From contig VOIU01000011.1 of the NCBI GenBank assembly GCA_007896885.1, forward strand, positions 41,947-105,946: a stretch of 64,000 bases of DNA, read 5' to 3'. Below the pieces are notes generated by a model. It had not been told where the DNA came from, made no database searches, and saw only the letters and a program-made list of their open reading frames with translations. Shown here one piece after another: positions 1 through 8,635 of the stretch. The stretch's first letter is position 1; each line of letters opens with the position of its first letter. This stretch comes from Bacteroidaceae bacterium HV4-6-C5C (GTDB lineage: Bacteria; Bacteroidota; Bacteroidia; Bacteroidales; Bacteroidaceae). Position numbers and translations under genes: made by a program.

Positions 1-1287
1 TTGGAAGTGAAGTACGGTGCGGCCACCATCGGAACCGTCGGAAAAGACATGTCCGATAGTTTGTTTTGTTACTACATTGTCCCCTGTCTTGACGGAGGCA
101 GACGAGAGATTACAATAGACAGAGATATAGCTACCGTGACGGATTAGCACGTTAAACAGTCCGTTCAACTGGAATACTGCGGCGACTTTTCCATTGAATA
201 TGGCACGCGCTTGCGCTCCCGGTCTTCCTTGTATGTCAATTCCTTTATTATCGAGTTTAACATTCCGAAGACCTTCCACCGCATATTCTCCATAATGGCT
301 GACTATGATATATGATCCGCTTATAGGCACCGGCAAGCGACCGCGGTTGCTGGCAAAATTCCCGGAAAGCTCCCTGTCTTCTTTACTCATGGAGTAAGTC
401 TCCAAAGGTTTGGCTGCAACTTTCTTTTTAGCCGGTGAACTGGACTTCCCTGACGATGCCCTTTCCGACCTCTCAGCCTTCTCGGCTTGCTCCGCTTCAG
501 CTTTTCTTCGAGCCTCAGCTTCACGACGGGCTTCTTCTTCGGCACGCTTACGTGCCTTCTCTATCTCAACGGCAATTAAATGATCAATACGGGCGTTCAA
601 CTGATTGGCTTCACGTCTTTTCTTTGATATTTCACCTTGCAGACCACGCTGTTTTTTTTGCAAGCCGGATACAATAGTACGCTTCTCCTTTTCTTGGGAT
701 TCAAGTTTTACTTTCTCTGCTTCACGTTCTTCCAACAAATTCTCTTTCTCAGTCTTCACATGTAGCAACTCGTTTTTCTTCTGCGTAACTTGCTTTTGCT
801 TTTTGATTATATCTTCTCCTTGCAAACGTTGATAGGTAGCATATTCACGCACGTAGCGCAAGCGCCGGTAAGTTTGTTCAAAACTCTTAGCTGACAATAT
901 AAACATGAGCTTTTCTTGAATTGAACGATTTTTATAGAGATACTGAACGGACGAATCGTACTTTTTCTTCTTATCTCTAAGATCGGCTTCTAAAGCGAAA
1001 AGCTGTATTTCCAAAACTCTCAACTGTCCTCCAAGGGTATTTACATCGCCATTAATAGTTGTGATGTAACGCTTCCGTTCTTCAATCTGACCGGTAAGTG
1101 CAGCAAGCCCCGCCAACTGACTGCCTACATCTTTTTTGGTTGTCTTCAGCAACATTTCAGTCTCCCTAATCTGCTTTTGCAGAAGCCCCCGCTTATTTTT
1201 AAGTTCCTCAATCACCTTTGTCGATTGAGCACACAACGGCATTAAAAGACAAGAACAAGCTAATATAACAACACAAAAACGTTTCAT
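1..1287 (-). CDS. EnvC-like murein hydrolase activator, M23 domain (3' end cut by window)
   Basis: Translating the minus strand from ATG at 1287 gives 429 codons open to the window edge, so the last residues are missing. Residues 1-21 are a signal peptide ending LCAQ. About residues 22-245 are highly charged coiled coil, followed by an Ala/Glu/Arg-rich stretch and a KKKVAAKPLE linker. The C-terminal domain (about 330-429) is LytM/M23-like: it has GRLPVPISG, NKGIDIQG, VFQLNGLFNVLIRHG and a final TVLHFQ, matching the end of the M23 fold. The usual first zinc ligand (HxGxD) reads NKGID, so the domain is probably a non-catalytic amidase activator, as EnvC and NlpD are. Its ATG overlaps the stop of the upstream DUF4292 gene (ATGA), suggesting translational coupling. 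Confidence 0.85.
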   Translation of the reverse strand, partial: MKRFCVVILACSCLLMPLCAQSTKVIEELKNKRGLLQKQIRETEMLLKTTKKDVGSQLAGLAALTGQIEERKRYITTINGDVNTLGGQLRVLEIQLFALEADLRDKKKKYDSSVQYLYKNRSIQEKLMFILSAKSFEQTYRRLRYVREYATYQRLQGEDIIKKQKQVTQKKNELLHVKTEKENLLEEREAEKVKLESQEKEKRTIVSGLQKKQRGLQGEISKKRREANQLNARIDHLIAVEIEKARKRAEEEARREAEARRKAEAEQAEKAERSERASSGKSSSPAKKKVAAKPLETYSMSKEDRELSGNFASNRGRLPVPISGSYIIVSHYGEYAVEGLRNVKLDNKGIDIQGRPGAQARAIFNGKVAAVFQLNGLFNVLIRHGSYISVYCNLSSASVKTGDNVVTKQTIGHVFSDGSDGGRTVLHFQ

Positions 1288-1886
1288 AATTTCATCAACA
1301 TTTCAATCAATTCGGTCCATTCAACTTTAGTGTATTTTGTAGATACCTGGGTAGGAAGTAATGTAAATTCTCCGGTAGAGAAATCAGAAAAAGTAACTTT
1401 GGCTTTTGCGAAAGCTGTAAGTCCCAACTCCTCTGCAGTAAGCGTGTTTTTACCACCCGGCTTGGATGCATCGAAAAGCGTCTTCTCCAGATTGGCAAAA
1501 TCTGCCTTTTTAGGTAATACTGTTTTCAATTCATCGCGTGAAGCCTGAACATACCGTTTACCCATGCGATCGATCAACAATACATCAGTAGGAGTCACTT
1601 CCAAGCGCAGCATTTCAGTCCGCAATAAAGGCATCCAAAATGAAAGTTGCATACGTTCATCCTTGACCAATTTCATTGAACCACTGACGGTAAGCATATC
1701 GCCTTGGTAAGGCAAGGTAAGTTGTACTTTTGAAGAGAGGTAATGATCTTCTTCGGGAAGAGCGGAAACCGCTTTCCGGGTAGTCTTACAGCCGGAAAGC
1801 CCCATCAGCAGACCGAGAAGAAAAATAATGGAAAAAGCACGGATATTAATCCGCACCCCATCGTATTTGCTAACTAAATTATTCAT
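1284..1886 (-). CDS. DUF4292-type lipoprotein
   Basis: 200-residue protein with an N-terminal hydrophobic stretch ending in a lipobox LSGC (Cys33), so it is probably a lipid-anchored envelope protein. The mature part has the alternating beta pattern of the DUF4292 family (LolA/LolB-like curved sheet), for example KVQLTLPYQGDMLTVSGS, SFWMPLLRTEMLRLEV and TPTDVLLIDRMGKRYV. Its biochemical role is not established; the LolB-like resemblance is inference. It sits 22 bp after the TPR lipoprotein gene and overlaps the EnvC-like gene by 4 bp, so all three are probably co-translated. The 15 residues before the hydrophobic core make a long n-region, so a later start is possible. Confidence 0.75.
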   Translation of the reverse strand: MNNLVSKYDGVRINIRAFSIIFLLGLLMGLSGCKTTRKAVSALPEEDHYLSSKVQLTLPYQGDMLTVSGSMKLVKDERMQLSFWMPLLRTEMLRLEVTPTDVLLIDRMGKRYVQASRDELKTVLPKKADFANLEKTLFDASKPGGKNTLTAEELGLTAFAKAKVTFSDFSTGEFTLLPTQVSTKYTKVEWTELIEMLMKL

Positions 1887-1908
1887 TATTCTAAAGATTC
1901 TAAATCAC

Positions 1909-3693
1909 TTATTCCGCAATATATTTCTTTTTGTCGATCTTCTTTTGAAGAGATTTCGACTTACTTCCCATTTTTAAAGCTTGCTTCCAAAACTTAACAG
2001 CTCCATCCACATCGCCCGTCATGTAATAGATATCACCGGAATGTTCTATAATAACATCACTTTTCTCTCCATCACTTTTAATGGCATTGTCAATATACAA
2101 ACGCGCCTCGGCATAATTTCCTTTTTCAAATAAGATCCAAGCGTAAGTATCGAGATATGTCGCATTGTTGGGCTCGGCTTTAACGGTTTTATAACTCATT
2201 TCTTCGGCTTTATCCAAATCACGGCGTTCCACCGAAAGATAATATGCATAGTTGTTTAAAGCTCCGATATTGGATGGGTTATAAACCAAGGCTGAATCAT
2301 AAGCAGCATAAGCCTGAACGTTTTGGTCTTTCGAATGATATATATCTCCCATCACTGCATAGAAATCAGAAACCATCTCTTTCTTGCTCTTATCAGTCAC
2401 ACGTTCCAAAGCTTTCTTACAAGTCGCTAAAGCATCATCTTGTCTTTCCGCCTGATTATAAGCTATGGCAAGATAGAAATAGAATTCCAGCATATCGGGA
2501 TTAGATTCCGTACCCGGGATGCAAAGATCAATAACTTGCTTGTAGTCCTCTCTTCGTACGGCATCGCCAAGAAGAGTCATACGTGCAGCCGTATTGGTAG
2601 GGTCAATATCCAGTACTTTTTTCAATACGGGCAATGACTCCTTATTCATGTTCTTTGAAATAAGATATTGGGCATACAACATCGGCATTTGTGAATCATC
2701 AGGATCTTGACGGTCAAGAATGCGATTAAAAAGAGATATAATGAGTGTACTGTCTTTCCCATCTTGATTATTCTCAACTATAAACTGCCGCATCACATTT
2801 ACTTTAGTATCAGCTGGGACTTTTTCGTTGAGCAGTAGAGTATCCAATTGCTGCTTATAGAGATCGTTTTGCCCGGTCTGCTCGTAGTAAGAAGCCAACG
2901 AATACATTGCCATAGCGTTATCAGGCTCGGTTTCAAGTACCTTCTTATAAAGTTTATAAGCCTCATCTTTTTTTCCATTCTGCATATAGACATCACCGAG
3001 AACAACCTGATAGCGCAAATCCATCGGATATTCCGCCACTAAGCTTTCTATCTCATGAAAGGCTTTCTTATTATCTTTCTTTTGTAGATAGATACGGAAT
3101 TTTTCCATACTGAGTTGCTCATTTTTGCCGGTCTTCGCCTCTATCCTATTCAATGTATCAATCACTTTATCATATTTTTCCTGTCGATTGTAAAGGTCGA
3201 GCAAAGAATAAAGAGTCTCTATTTTATCCGGAAAACGATTAGACATACTCTCCATCACAGCAATAGCTTTATCTATCTGATCTTGCTGCTGATAAAGGGT
3301 CGCTAGCCCTTGACTGTACCAATAATTATCGGGATCATTTTCGACAGCTTTCTCAAGTGCAGCTTGCCCTTGAGGCACTTGCTTGAGGTACATGTAATAT
3401 TGAGAAATCTCATATAAAGCAGACGAGGCATGCGGATTGATAGCAAGGCAATGCTGCAATAAACTGAAAGCACCTGCATAATCGTTCTGCAACTTCAGCC
3501 GTGAAGATTCCAGAAAGAAATAGTCATACTTACGTTGCTGGTCGGTACTTAACGTTATAGGTGAAACAGCATCTCGACCGGTCTGCATTTCCATCTGCGG
3601 TTCAGCCGCACGGCGGGGAGCGCTACATGAAGCACAACCGACACAAAGTAGCAAAAGAGTAGCTATCTTTATTTGAATTTTACTTTTTCTCAT
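1909..3693 (-). CDS. Tetratricopeptide-repeat lipoprotein
   Basis: 594 residues. The N-terminus is a lipoprotein signal (IATLLLLCVGCASC) with the modified Cys at 20 or 23. The rest is a long array of TPR helices with the usual W/L/Y, G, A and P positions (for example ALYEISQYYMYLKQ, AMYSLASYYEQTGQ, ALNNYAYYLSVERRDLDKAEEM, ATYLDTYAWILFEKGNYAEA), at least ten units. TPR arrays are protein-protein scaffolds; the partner is unknown. Placement between dut and the DUF4292/EnvC genes suggests an envelope or cell-wall role. The gap to dut is about 90 bp without an obvious terminator. Confidence 0.85.
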   Translation of the reverse strand: MRKSKIQIKIATLLLLCVGCASCSAPRRAAEPQMEMQTGRDAVSPITLSTDQQRKYDYFFLESSRLKLQNDYAGAFSLLQHCLAINPHASSALYEISQYYMYLKQVPQGQAALEKAVENDPDNYWYSQGLATLYQQQDQIDKAIAVMESMSNRFPDKIETLYSLLDLYNRQEKYDKVIDTLNRIEAKTGKNEQLSMEKFRIYLQKKDNKKAFHEIESLVAEYPMDLRYQVVLGDVYMQNGKKDEAYKLYKKVLETEPDNAMAMYSLASYYEQTGQNDLYKQQLDTLLLNEKVPADTKVNVMRQFIVENNQDGKDSTLIISLFNRILDRQDPDDSQMPMLYAQYLISKNMNKESLPVLKKVLDIDPTNTAARMTLLGDAVRREDYKQVIDLCIPGTESNPDMLEFYFYLAIAYNQAERQDDALATCKKALERVTDKSKKEMVSDFYAVMGDIYHSKDQNVQAYAAYDSALVYNPSNIGALNNYAYYLSVERRDLDKAEEMSYKTVKAEPNNATYLDTYAWILFEKGNYAEARLYIDNAIKSDGEKSDVIIEHSGDIYYMTGDVDGAVKFWKQALKMGSKSKSLQKKIDKKKYIAE

Positions 3694-3780
3694 TCTGTCT
3701 ATTCTCTAGAAGGTTTATCGAAAGTCCTTTAGAACAATTATACGATGGTTATTAACGAAAACCCTCGTATACTTTTGAAA

Positions 3781-4212
3781 TTATACTCCCGTATGCCCAA
3801 AGCCTCCGGCACCACGTTCAGTCTCGTCCAAGACTTCCACCTCCTGCCAAGCAGCTTGTTCATGGCGGGCTATTACCATCTGGGCAATACGCTCACCATC
3901 TTCAATAATAAAGGTTTCGGAAGACAAATTAATAAGTATAATGCAAATTTCACCACGGTAATCGGCATCAATAGTCCCCGGGGAATTCAAAACGGTTATG
4001 CCTTTCTTCAATGCAAGCCCGCTACGTGGACGTACCTGAGCTTCAAATCCAGCAGGAAGTGCAATGAACAATCCGGTTGGAATGAGACAACGCTGCATGG
4101 GAGCAAGTGAAACCGATTCGGTAAGATTCGCACGCAAATCCATACCTGCGGATGCTTCAGTAGCATAAGATGGTAAAGCGTGCTTGGATTTATTGATGAT
4201 TTGTACCTTCAT
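3781..4212 (-). CDS. dut: dUTP diphosphatase
   Basis: Hydrolyses dUTP to dUMP and PPi, keeping uracil out of DNA and supplying dUMP for thymidylate synthesis. All five trimeric-dUTPase motifs are visible: AGMDLRA (22-28), RPRSGLA (61-67), [10 protein letters not shown] (79-88), GERIAQMV (106-113) and the C-terminal glycine-rich arm [10 protein letters not shown] (133-142). The chosen start, MKVQIINKS at 4212, gives 143 residues, the usual family length. An upstream in-frame ATG at 4263 would add 17 residues with no family match. First gene of the minus-strand run through the TPR protein to EnvC-like. Confidence 0.95.
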   Translation of the reverse strand: MKVQIINKSKHALPSYATEASAGMDLRANLTESVSLAPMQRCLIPTGLFIALPAGFEAQVRPRSGLALKKGITVLNSPGTIDADYRGEICIILINLSSETFIIEDGERIAQMVIARHEQAAWQEVEVLDETERGAGGFGHTGV

Positions 4213-4270
4213 ATCTTGAGTATGTTTACTAATTAACGGGCGAAAATACGGATTTTGAGTCAAAATGTAA

Positions 4271-4278
4271 TACTTTTG
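4271..4278 (+). promoter_or_regulatory. Bacteroidetes -7 box upstream of dgt
   Basis: TACTTTTG matches TAnnTTTG, the Bacteroidetes primary-sigma -7 consensus. The expected transcription start near 4285 gives a leader of about 65 nt to the ATG at 4352. No convincing TTG sits 19-21 bp upstream. Confidence 0.5.
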
Positions 4279-4351
4279 CAGTTAAATAATGTGCAATCAG
4301 AATACTTCACACTCGATTGCAAGAGTCGTAAATATCAAATTATCAGCAGCT

Positions 4352-5701
4352 ATGATGGATTGGAATACACTTATATCAGCCAAACGATTTGGTTTGGAGG
4401 AATTTCATGAGAAGCGTCAGGAAAATCGTTCCGAATTCCAACGCGATTATGACCGTCTAATCTTTTCTGCACCTTTTCGCCGCCTACAGAATAAAACGCA
4501 GGTCTTTCCGCTTCCGGGGAGTATCTTCGTACACAACCGACTTACGCATAGTTTGGAAGTATCATGCGTAGGGCGATCGCTGGGGAATGATGTAGCAAAA
4601 GTACTCCTTGAACGACACCCTCACTTACATAACTCATTTATTGGTGAAATAGGTTCTATCGTTTCTGCTGCTTGTCTGGCACACGACTTGGGAAATCCGC
4701 CTTTCGGGCACTCAGGTGAACGGGCTATTTCCACTTTCTTTTCGGAAGGAAAGGGACTGGCTCTTAAAGAAAAGCAACCGAATGGAGAGCAGTTAAGCCC
4801 AACACAATGGGATGACCTCACTCATTTCGAAGGAAATGCAAATGCATTCCGTCTGCTTACCCATCAATTCGAAGGTCGTCGTAAAGGAGGATTCGTCCTA
4901 ACTTACTCAACTCTTGCAAGTATCGTAAAATATCCCTTTTCATCGAGCCTTGCCGGTAATAAATCGAAGTTCGGATTCTTCACCTCTGAAGAAGGTAGCT
5001 TTCGAAAGATAGCAGAAGAACTGGGCATGATTCAATTAAATGAAGATCCATTGAAATACGCCCGTCATCCTTTGGTCTATCTGGTTGAAGCGGCAGATGA
5101 TATCTGTTATCAAATGATGGATATAGAAGATGCCCATAAACTGAAGATACTTACAACAGAAGAAACTAAGGAATTACTATTAAACTATTTCGACGAGTCG
5201 CACAAAGAACATATCCGACGAACATTCGGCATTGTGAGTGACACCAACGAGCAAATCGCCTATCTCCGCTCCTCTGTCATCGGACTATTGATTAAAGAAT
5301 GCACTGCATCTTTTCTCGAGAATGAAGCCAGTATCTTAGAGGGGAATTACAAAGGTAGCTTAATCGACAATATATCAGATAATCCTGCAAAAGCATATAG
5401 GACATGCGCTGCGGCATCAATTGATAAAATTTATCGTTCACGTGACGTATTGGATATTGAGTTGGCCGGCTTTCGCATTATCAGCACCTTATTAGAACTG
5501 ATGATTAATGCAGTCAGTTCACCCGAAAAAGCATATTCGCGCCTACTCATCAACCGGGTATCAGGTCAATATAATATAAAAGCGCCTGTACTCTACGAAC
5601 GAATACAGGCGGTATTGGATTATGTCTCCGGAATGACAGATGTTTTTGCATTAGATTTATATCGCAAGATTAACGGCAACAGTCTACCGGAAATCAGCTA
5701 G
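4352..5701 (+). CDS. dgt: dGTP triphosphohydrolase-like HD-domain dNTPase
   Basis: Converts dGTP (or dNTPs in general for this subfamily) to the nucleoside plus tripolyphosphate. The HD-domain metal site is visible: THSLEV (His about 66), AHDLGNPPFGHSGE (His-Asp about 111-112) and a downstream AADDICYQMMD helix. The N-terminal FSAPFRRLQNKTQVF is characteristic of Dgt proteins. Start placed at the ATGATG at 4352-4357 (MMDWNTLISAKRFG), where family similarity begins. An ATG at 4289 would add 21 unrelated residues and lies only about 10 nt after the -7 box at 4271-4278. Divergent from dut. Confidence 0.9.
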   Translation: MMDWNTLISAKRFGLEEFHEKRQENRSEFQRDYDRLIFSAPFRRLQNKTQVFPLPGSIFVHNRLTHSLEVSCVGRSLGNDVAKVLLERHPHLHNSFIGEIGSIVSAACLAHDLGNPPFGHSGERAISTFFSEGKGLALKEKQPNGEQLSPTQWDDLTHFEGNANAFRLLTHQFEGRRKGGFVLTYSTLASIVKYPFSSSLAGNKSKFGFFTSEEGSFRKIAEELGMIQLNEDPLKYARHPLVYLVEAADDICYQMMDIEDAHKLKILTTEETKELLLNYFDESHKEHIRRTFGIVSDTNEQIAYLRSSVIGLLIKECTASFLENEASILEGNYKGSLIDNISDNPAKAYRTCAAASIDKIYRSRDVLDIELAGFRIISTLLELMINAVSSPEKAYSRLLINRVSGQYNIKAPVLYERIQAVLDYVSGMTDVFALDLYRKINGNSLPEIS

Positions 5702-5750
5702 TAATAAGTATATTAAACCTTAGGAGCTAGCGATATTTTTTTTAATCTAA

Positions 5751-6743
5751 TCAATTCTTTTTAGTGGTATAGAAGACTTTGTTAGCACCTGAAGTCAGCT
5801 TACAAGCATCAGGCTCGCTTTCAATAAAAGATTGAATATGACGAACCCGTTTCTCTGCAAGGATCTCGTCAACAGCAATTAGAATTCCTGTCTCCTCCAC
5901 ATCGCCAAAACCATAGTTTATGGCAGTGCCAAACATACGCATTGTGGGGCTTAATCCCATATACGCATTTACTAAAGGAGGAATATTATAACCTAATTTG
6001 CGCACTTCCGTATTCAATATTTTATAATCATCTTTAAAGGTGTCTTTACAGAACAAAGCAGCCAGCTCCTTCTCGTCCGATTCAAGAATTAGAGGCTTCA
6101 TTGGGGTTATTAAATTATCCTTATCACCGAAATGCTTTTTCAGGAAATAAAGAATCATATCTCGTCCTTGGCGATGATAAGTGGGATACATCGTTACTTT
6201 GCCAAAGAAATACTTCACATCAGGCATTATCACTGTTAACGCTCCCAAGCCATCCCATAAATTATCCAATGCAAACAATCCCTTACTCCCGGCACGAGTT
6301 GACTGATACTCCAAAGTGACGAAAGACCGTCCGAGTTCTATTGTCTTGGGAAGATACTCCTTTATAAACTTTTCCGAGAAGTTAAACATGTGTGATGTGG
6401 CAAGAACCGGTGCTCCGTGCCCATCTATTTCGACGTCCGTACCTAAAATATAACGATAGCCACCCAATATCTCTTCAGCTTCAGGGTTCCATACAATGAG
6501 TTGCTTGTACGGATGAGCCATCGTATCATACTCATCAAGATCCATTGATTTTCCGGTACCTCCGCCTGCAGCTCTAAATGCAATTTCGCGTAGGCGTCCT
6601 ATCTCTCTCATTATATTGGGCGAGTCCTGTGCGGTAATAATATAGATTTTATTATGGCTTTTATTTGTCATTCGTAAGCGCTTGTCCTCTGTAAGTTCCG
6701 CCTTCAACAATTCTTTGCTTACCGCTTCAATAATCTCTTCCAT
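5751..6743 (-). CDS. glsB: GNAT-fold N-acyltransferase, glycine/ornithine-lipid type
   Basis: 330 residues resembling the OlsB/GlsB hemolysin-like acyltransferases, which transfer a 3-hydroxyacyl group to the alpha-amino group of an amino acid (glycine in Bacteroides glycine lipids). Recognisable stretches are IGRLREIAFRAAGGGTGKSMDLDEYD, with its acyl-donor-side charged motif, and QLIVWNPEAEEILGGYRY, then IELGRSFV. It begins 5 bp after the stop of the PlsC-like gene, as in the glsA/glsB pair described for B. thetaiotaomicron. The symbol rests on that pairing and the family pattern, not on a search. Confidence 0.75.
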   Translation of the reverse strand: MEEIIEAVSKELLKAELTEDKRLRMTNKSHNKIYIITAQDSPNIMREIGRLREIAFRAAGGGTGKSMDLDEYDTMAHPYKQLIVWNPEAEEILGGYRYILGTDVEIDGHGAPVLATSHMFNFSEKFIKEYLPKTIELGRSFVTLEYQSTRAGSKGLFALDNLWDGLGALTVIMPDVKYFFGKVTMYPTYHRQGRDMILYFLKKHFGDKDNLITPMKPLILESDEKELAALFCKDTFKDDYKILNTEVRKLGYNIPPLVNAYMGLSPTMRMFGTAINYGFGDVEETGILIAVDEILAEKRVRHIQSFIESEPDACKLTSGANKVFYTTKKN

Positions 6744-6748
6744 ATTTC

Positions 6749-7588
6749 TCAGTTAGTAATTATCTTCGTTCCTAATTTATATACAATCTCCTTCACATAA
6801 GCCGCCCATTGCGCAGGTGTTTTAGTGTGATCAAAGGTCTCCCAAGGTATGGGCTTACCAATAGTTACAGTAAATGTCTTATGTTTATTCTTAAACATCT
6901 CATCCGCAAGATAAAGCATGGCAATATTGATTTTAATACCTAATGCTTTAGAAATATTTGCAAGGTTATAAAAAAAATTAGAGTTTTTCCCCTCAAAGTA
7001 AATAGGAACAACATCACGATGTGACTGCACACTCTTTACAATAAATGTTTTCTTCCAGTCCAAATCGCGAATAACCCCGTTTTGTCTACGAGAACACAAT
7101 CCTGCCGGAAACATAATCAGCTGATCATCCGAAGCAAAACCGGCTTCAACCATCCTTGGAAAATCTTTTGCTTGTTTTCCTGTCTTATTTATAGGGATGC
7201 AAAGCGGAGCCAAACCAGACAAATTCATCAGTAAGTCATTCACCATGTATTTCACCTTTCCGTCATAGAAACGCCCTAATACATATCCTAAGGCCAAGCC
7301 GTCTTGTCCGCCTAAAGGATGATTCGAGACGAAAGTATACAATCCTTCACGAGGCAGGTTTTCTTCCCCCTTTACTTCTATTTTAGCATCTAAGAATTCT
7401 AAAGCTGCTTTTAAAAAATCGACTCCGATCTGGCCTTCCGACTGGTGAAGAAAAGTATTTAGTTCGTCTTGATGAACTATCTTCTTTAAATAAGACACGA
7501 CAAACTTAGGGATATATTTATAATGCTTCGGGGCTTTCTCCCGAAGGACTTTATCGATATCAATCTGCTTAAATAAATCGTCGCCCAT
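6749..7588 (-). CDS. glsA: PlsC-like 1-acyl-sn-glycerol-3-phosphate-type O-acyltransferase
   Basis: 279-residue acyltransferase of the lysophospholipid acyltransferase superfamily. In glycine-lipid synthesis the partner O-acyltransferase esterifies the hydroxyl of the N-acyl chain. Motif I reads FVSNHPLGGQDG: the catalytic His and Asp are separated by five residues instead of the textbook four (HX4D). Motif III reads FPAGLCSRRQNG in place of FPEG, and VVPIYFEGKNS is the motif IV region. There is no obvious membrane span. The start follows a good promoter (7615-7646). First gene of a two-gene minus-strand operon with the GNAT-type enzyme. Confidence 0.75.
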   Translation of the reverse strand: MGDDLFKQIDIDKVLREKAPKHYKYIPKFVVSYLKKIVHQDELNTFLHQSEGQIGVDFLKAALEFLDAKIEVKGEENLPREGLYTFVSNHPLGGQDGLALGYVLGRFYDGKVKYMVNDLLMNLSGLAPLCIPINKTGKQAKDFPRMVEAGFASDDQLIMFPAGLCSRRQNGVIRDLDWKKTFIVKSVQSHRDVVPIYFEGKNSNFFYNLANISKALGIKINIAMLYLADEMFKNKHKTFTVTIGKPIPWETFDHTKTPAQWAAYVKEIVYKLGTKIITN

Positions 7589-7614
7589 TCTTTTTTTAAA
7601 AGAAAATGTTTGCG

Positions 7615-7646
7615 CAAATTTAACGCATCTTTTTAATTATGCGCAA
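7615..7646 (-). promoter_or_regulatory. Promoter of the glsA-glsB operon
   Basis: On the minus strand TTG (7646-7644), 21 bp, then TAAATTTG (7622-7615): both elements and the spacing fit the Bacteroidetes housekeeping promoter. The predicted start near 7609 leaves a leader of about 20 nt. Confidence 0.75.
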
Positions 7647-7822
7647 TAAAAAGATTAAAAACTACGCCTAAAAACCATCAAAAAGCACCTGTATTCTGTT
7701 ATTTGGCAGTTTATCCCCTAAAGAATGACTAAATTCCCCCCGTTCTATTTGTAACCATTGCCTAACATTGCAACAACAAAAACAGAACAAAACGAATAAT
7801 TTAAAGAAAGGGAGATAAAATT

Positions 7823-8326
7823 ATGAACAGCATTACTTTTCAAAAAGACCTGCTTAAAGTACAAGATGATTTATTACGTTTTGCATATAAGCTGACCTCC
7901 AACCGTGAAGAAGCGAATGACTTGCTTCAGGAAACCTCTTTAAAAGCCTTGGATAATGAAGAAAAATACGCTCCGGACACCAACTTTAAAGGATGGATGT
8001 ATACCATTATGCGTAATATCTTTATCAACAATTATAGGAAAATGGTACGCGACCAAACTTTCGTAGACCAAACCGAGAACCTTTACCATCTGAACTTACC
8101 TCAGGATTCGGGGTTCGAGAGTACAGAAAGCGCTTACGACTTAAAAGAGATGCATCGAATAGTAAATAGATTGCCAAAAGAGTATAAAGTACCTTTTTCT
8201 ATGCATGTTTCCGGTTTCAAATATCGTGAAATAGCCGAGAAACTAGGTCTTCCATTAGGCACCGTAAAGAGTCGCATCTTCTTTACCCGTCAAAAGCTAC
8301 AACAAGAACTGAAAGATTTTGTTTAA
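7823..8326 (+). CDS. ECF-type RNA polymerase sigma factor
   Basis: 167 residues with the two-domain layout of group 4 sigma factors: sigma-2 at about 10-75 (RFAYKLTSNREEANDLLQETSLKAL, then FKGWMYTIMRNIFINNYRK) and sigma-4 at about 110-162 (LPKEYKVPFSMHVSGFKYREIAEKLGLPLGTVKSRIF). It has an unusually clear purine-rich ribosome site for this genome, AAAGGGAG ending 8 nt before the ATG. No anti-sigma gene is adjacent: upstream is the divergent glsA, downstream a terminator and then mraZ. Its regulon cannot be told from the window. Confidence 0.9.
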   Translation: MNSITFQKDLLKVQDDLLRFAYKLTSNREEANDLLQETSLKALDNEEKYAPDTNFKGWMYTIMRNIFINNYRKMVRDQTFVDQTENLYHLNLPQDSGFESTESAYDLKEMHRIVNRLPKEYKVPFSMHVSGFKYREIAEKLGLPLGTVKSRIFFTRQKLQQELKDFV

Positions 8327-8366
8327 TTTCCGCATTATATAAAAAACCACATCGGATTTAACGGTA

Positions 8367-8405
8367 GGGAGAAGTAGACAATATTATCTATTTCTCCCTT
8401 TTTTA
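8367..8405 (+). terminator. Rho-independent terminator after the ECF sigma gene
   Basis: GGGAGAAGTAGA (8367-8378) pairs with TCTATTTCTCCC (8387-8398), with one G-U pair and an 8-nt loop, followed directly by a T run. Confidence 0.9.
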
Positions 8406-8578
8406 TGCTTTCAGACGAAATTGCAAGAATAGGGTAATCCCATATTCAAGCATATATCAGACTTCTATTTCAGAGCTAAACTCCCAGTTCTTAATAGCCT
8501 TAAAAGCTCGTTCATTATCAACAAAATAACATATGAACAGGGTGTTGAAAACTTCTAAAAAATATTTTCGATTATTAT

Positions 8579-8610
8579 TGTGGGGAATTGTGGGGAAATA
8601 TGTATTTTTA
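8579..8610 (+). promoter_or_regulatory. MraZ boxes and candidate mraZ promoter
   Basis: TGGGGAATTG (8581-8590) is followed at once by TGGGGAAATA (8591-8600): two TGGG-type boxes with a 10-bp period, the arrangement known for MraZ operators (TGGGN boxes with 5-bp spacers). They lie between a TTG (8578-8580) and an imperfect -7 element TATTTTTA (8603-8610), 22 bp apart, so MraZ bound here would block the promoter. Autoregulation is inferred from this geometry. Confidence 0.7.
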
Positions 8611-8635
8611 CCGTCGCTTAATACATTAAGGTGAG

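Larger units (their letters stand above)
8327..8635 (+). other. Intergenic region between sigma factor and mraZ
   Basis: About 310 bases without a gene. It holds the sigma-gene terminator (8367-8405), about 170 bases in which I see nothing, and then the two MraZ boxes and probable promoter just before mraZ. Confidence 0.7.

Noticed and set aside
1285..1498. Small frames over the DUF4292 gene
   Set aside because: Alternative phases of a lipoprotein gene with better support.
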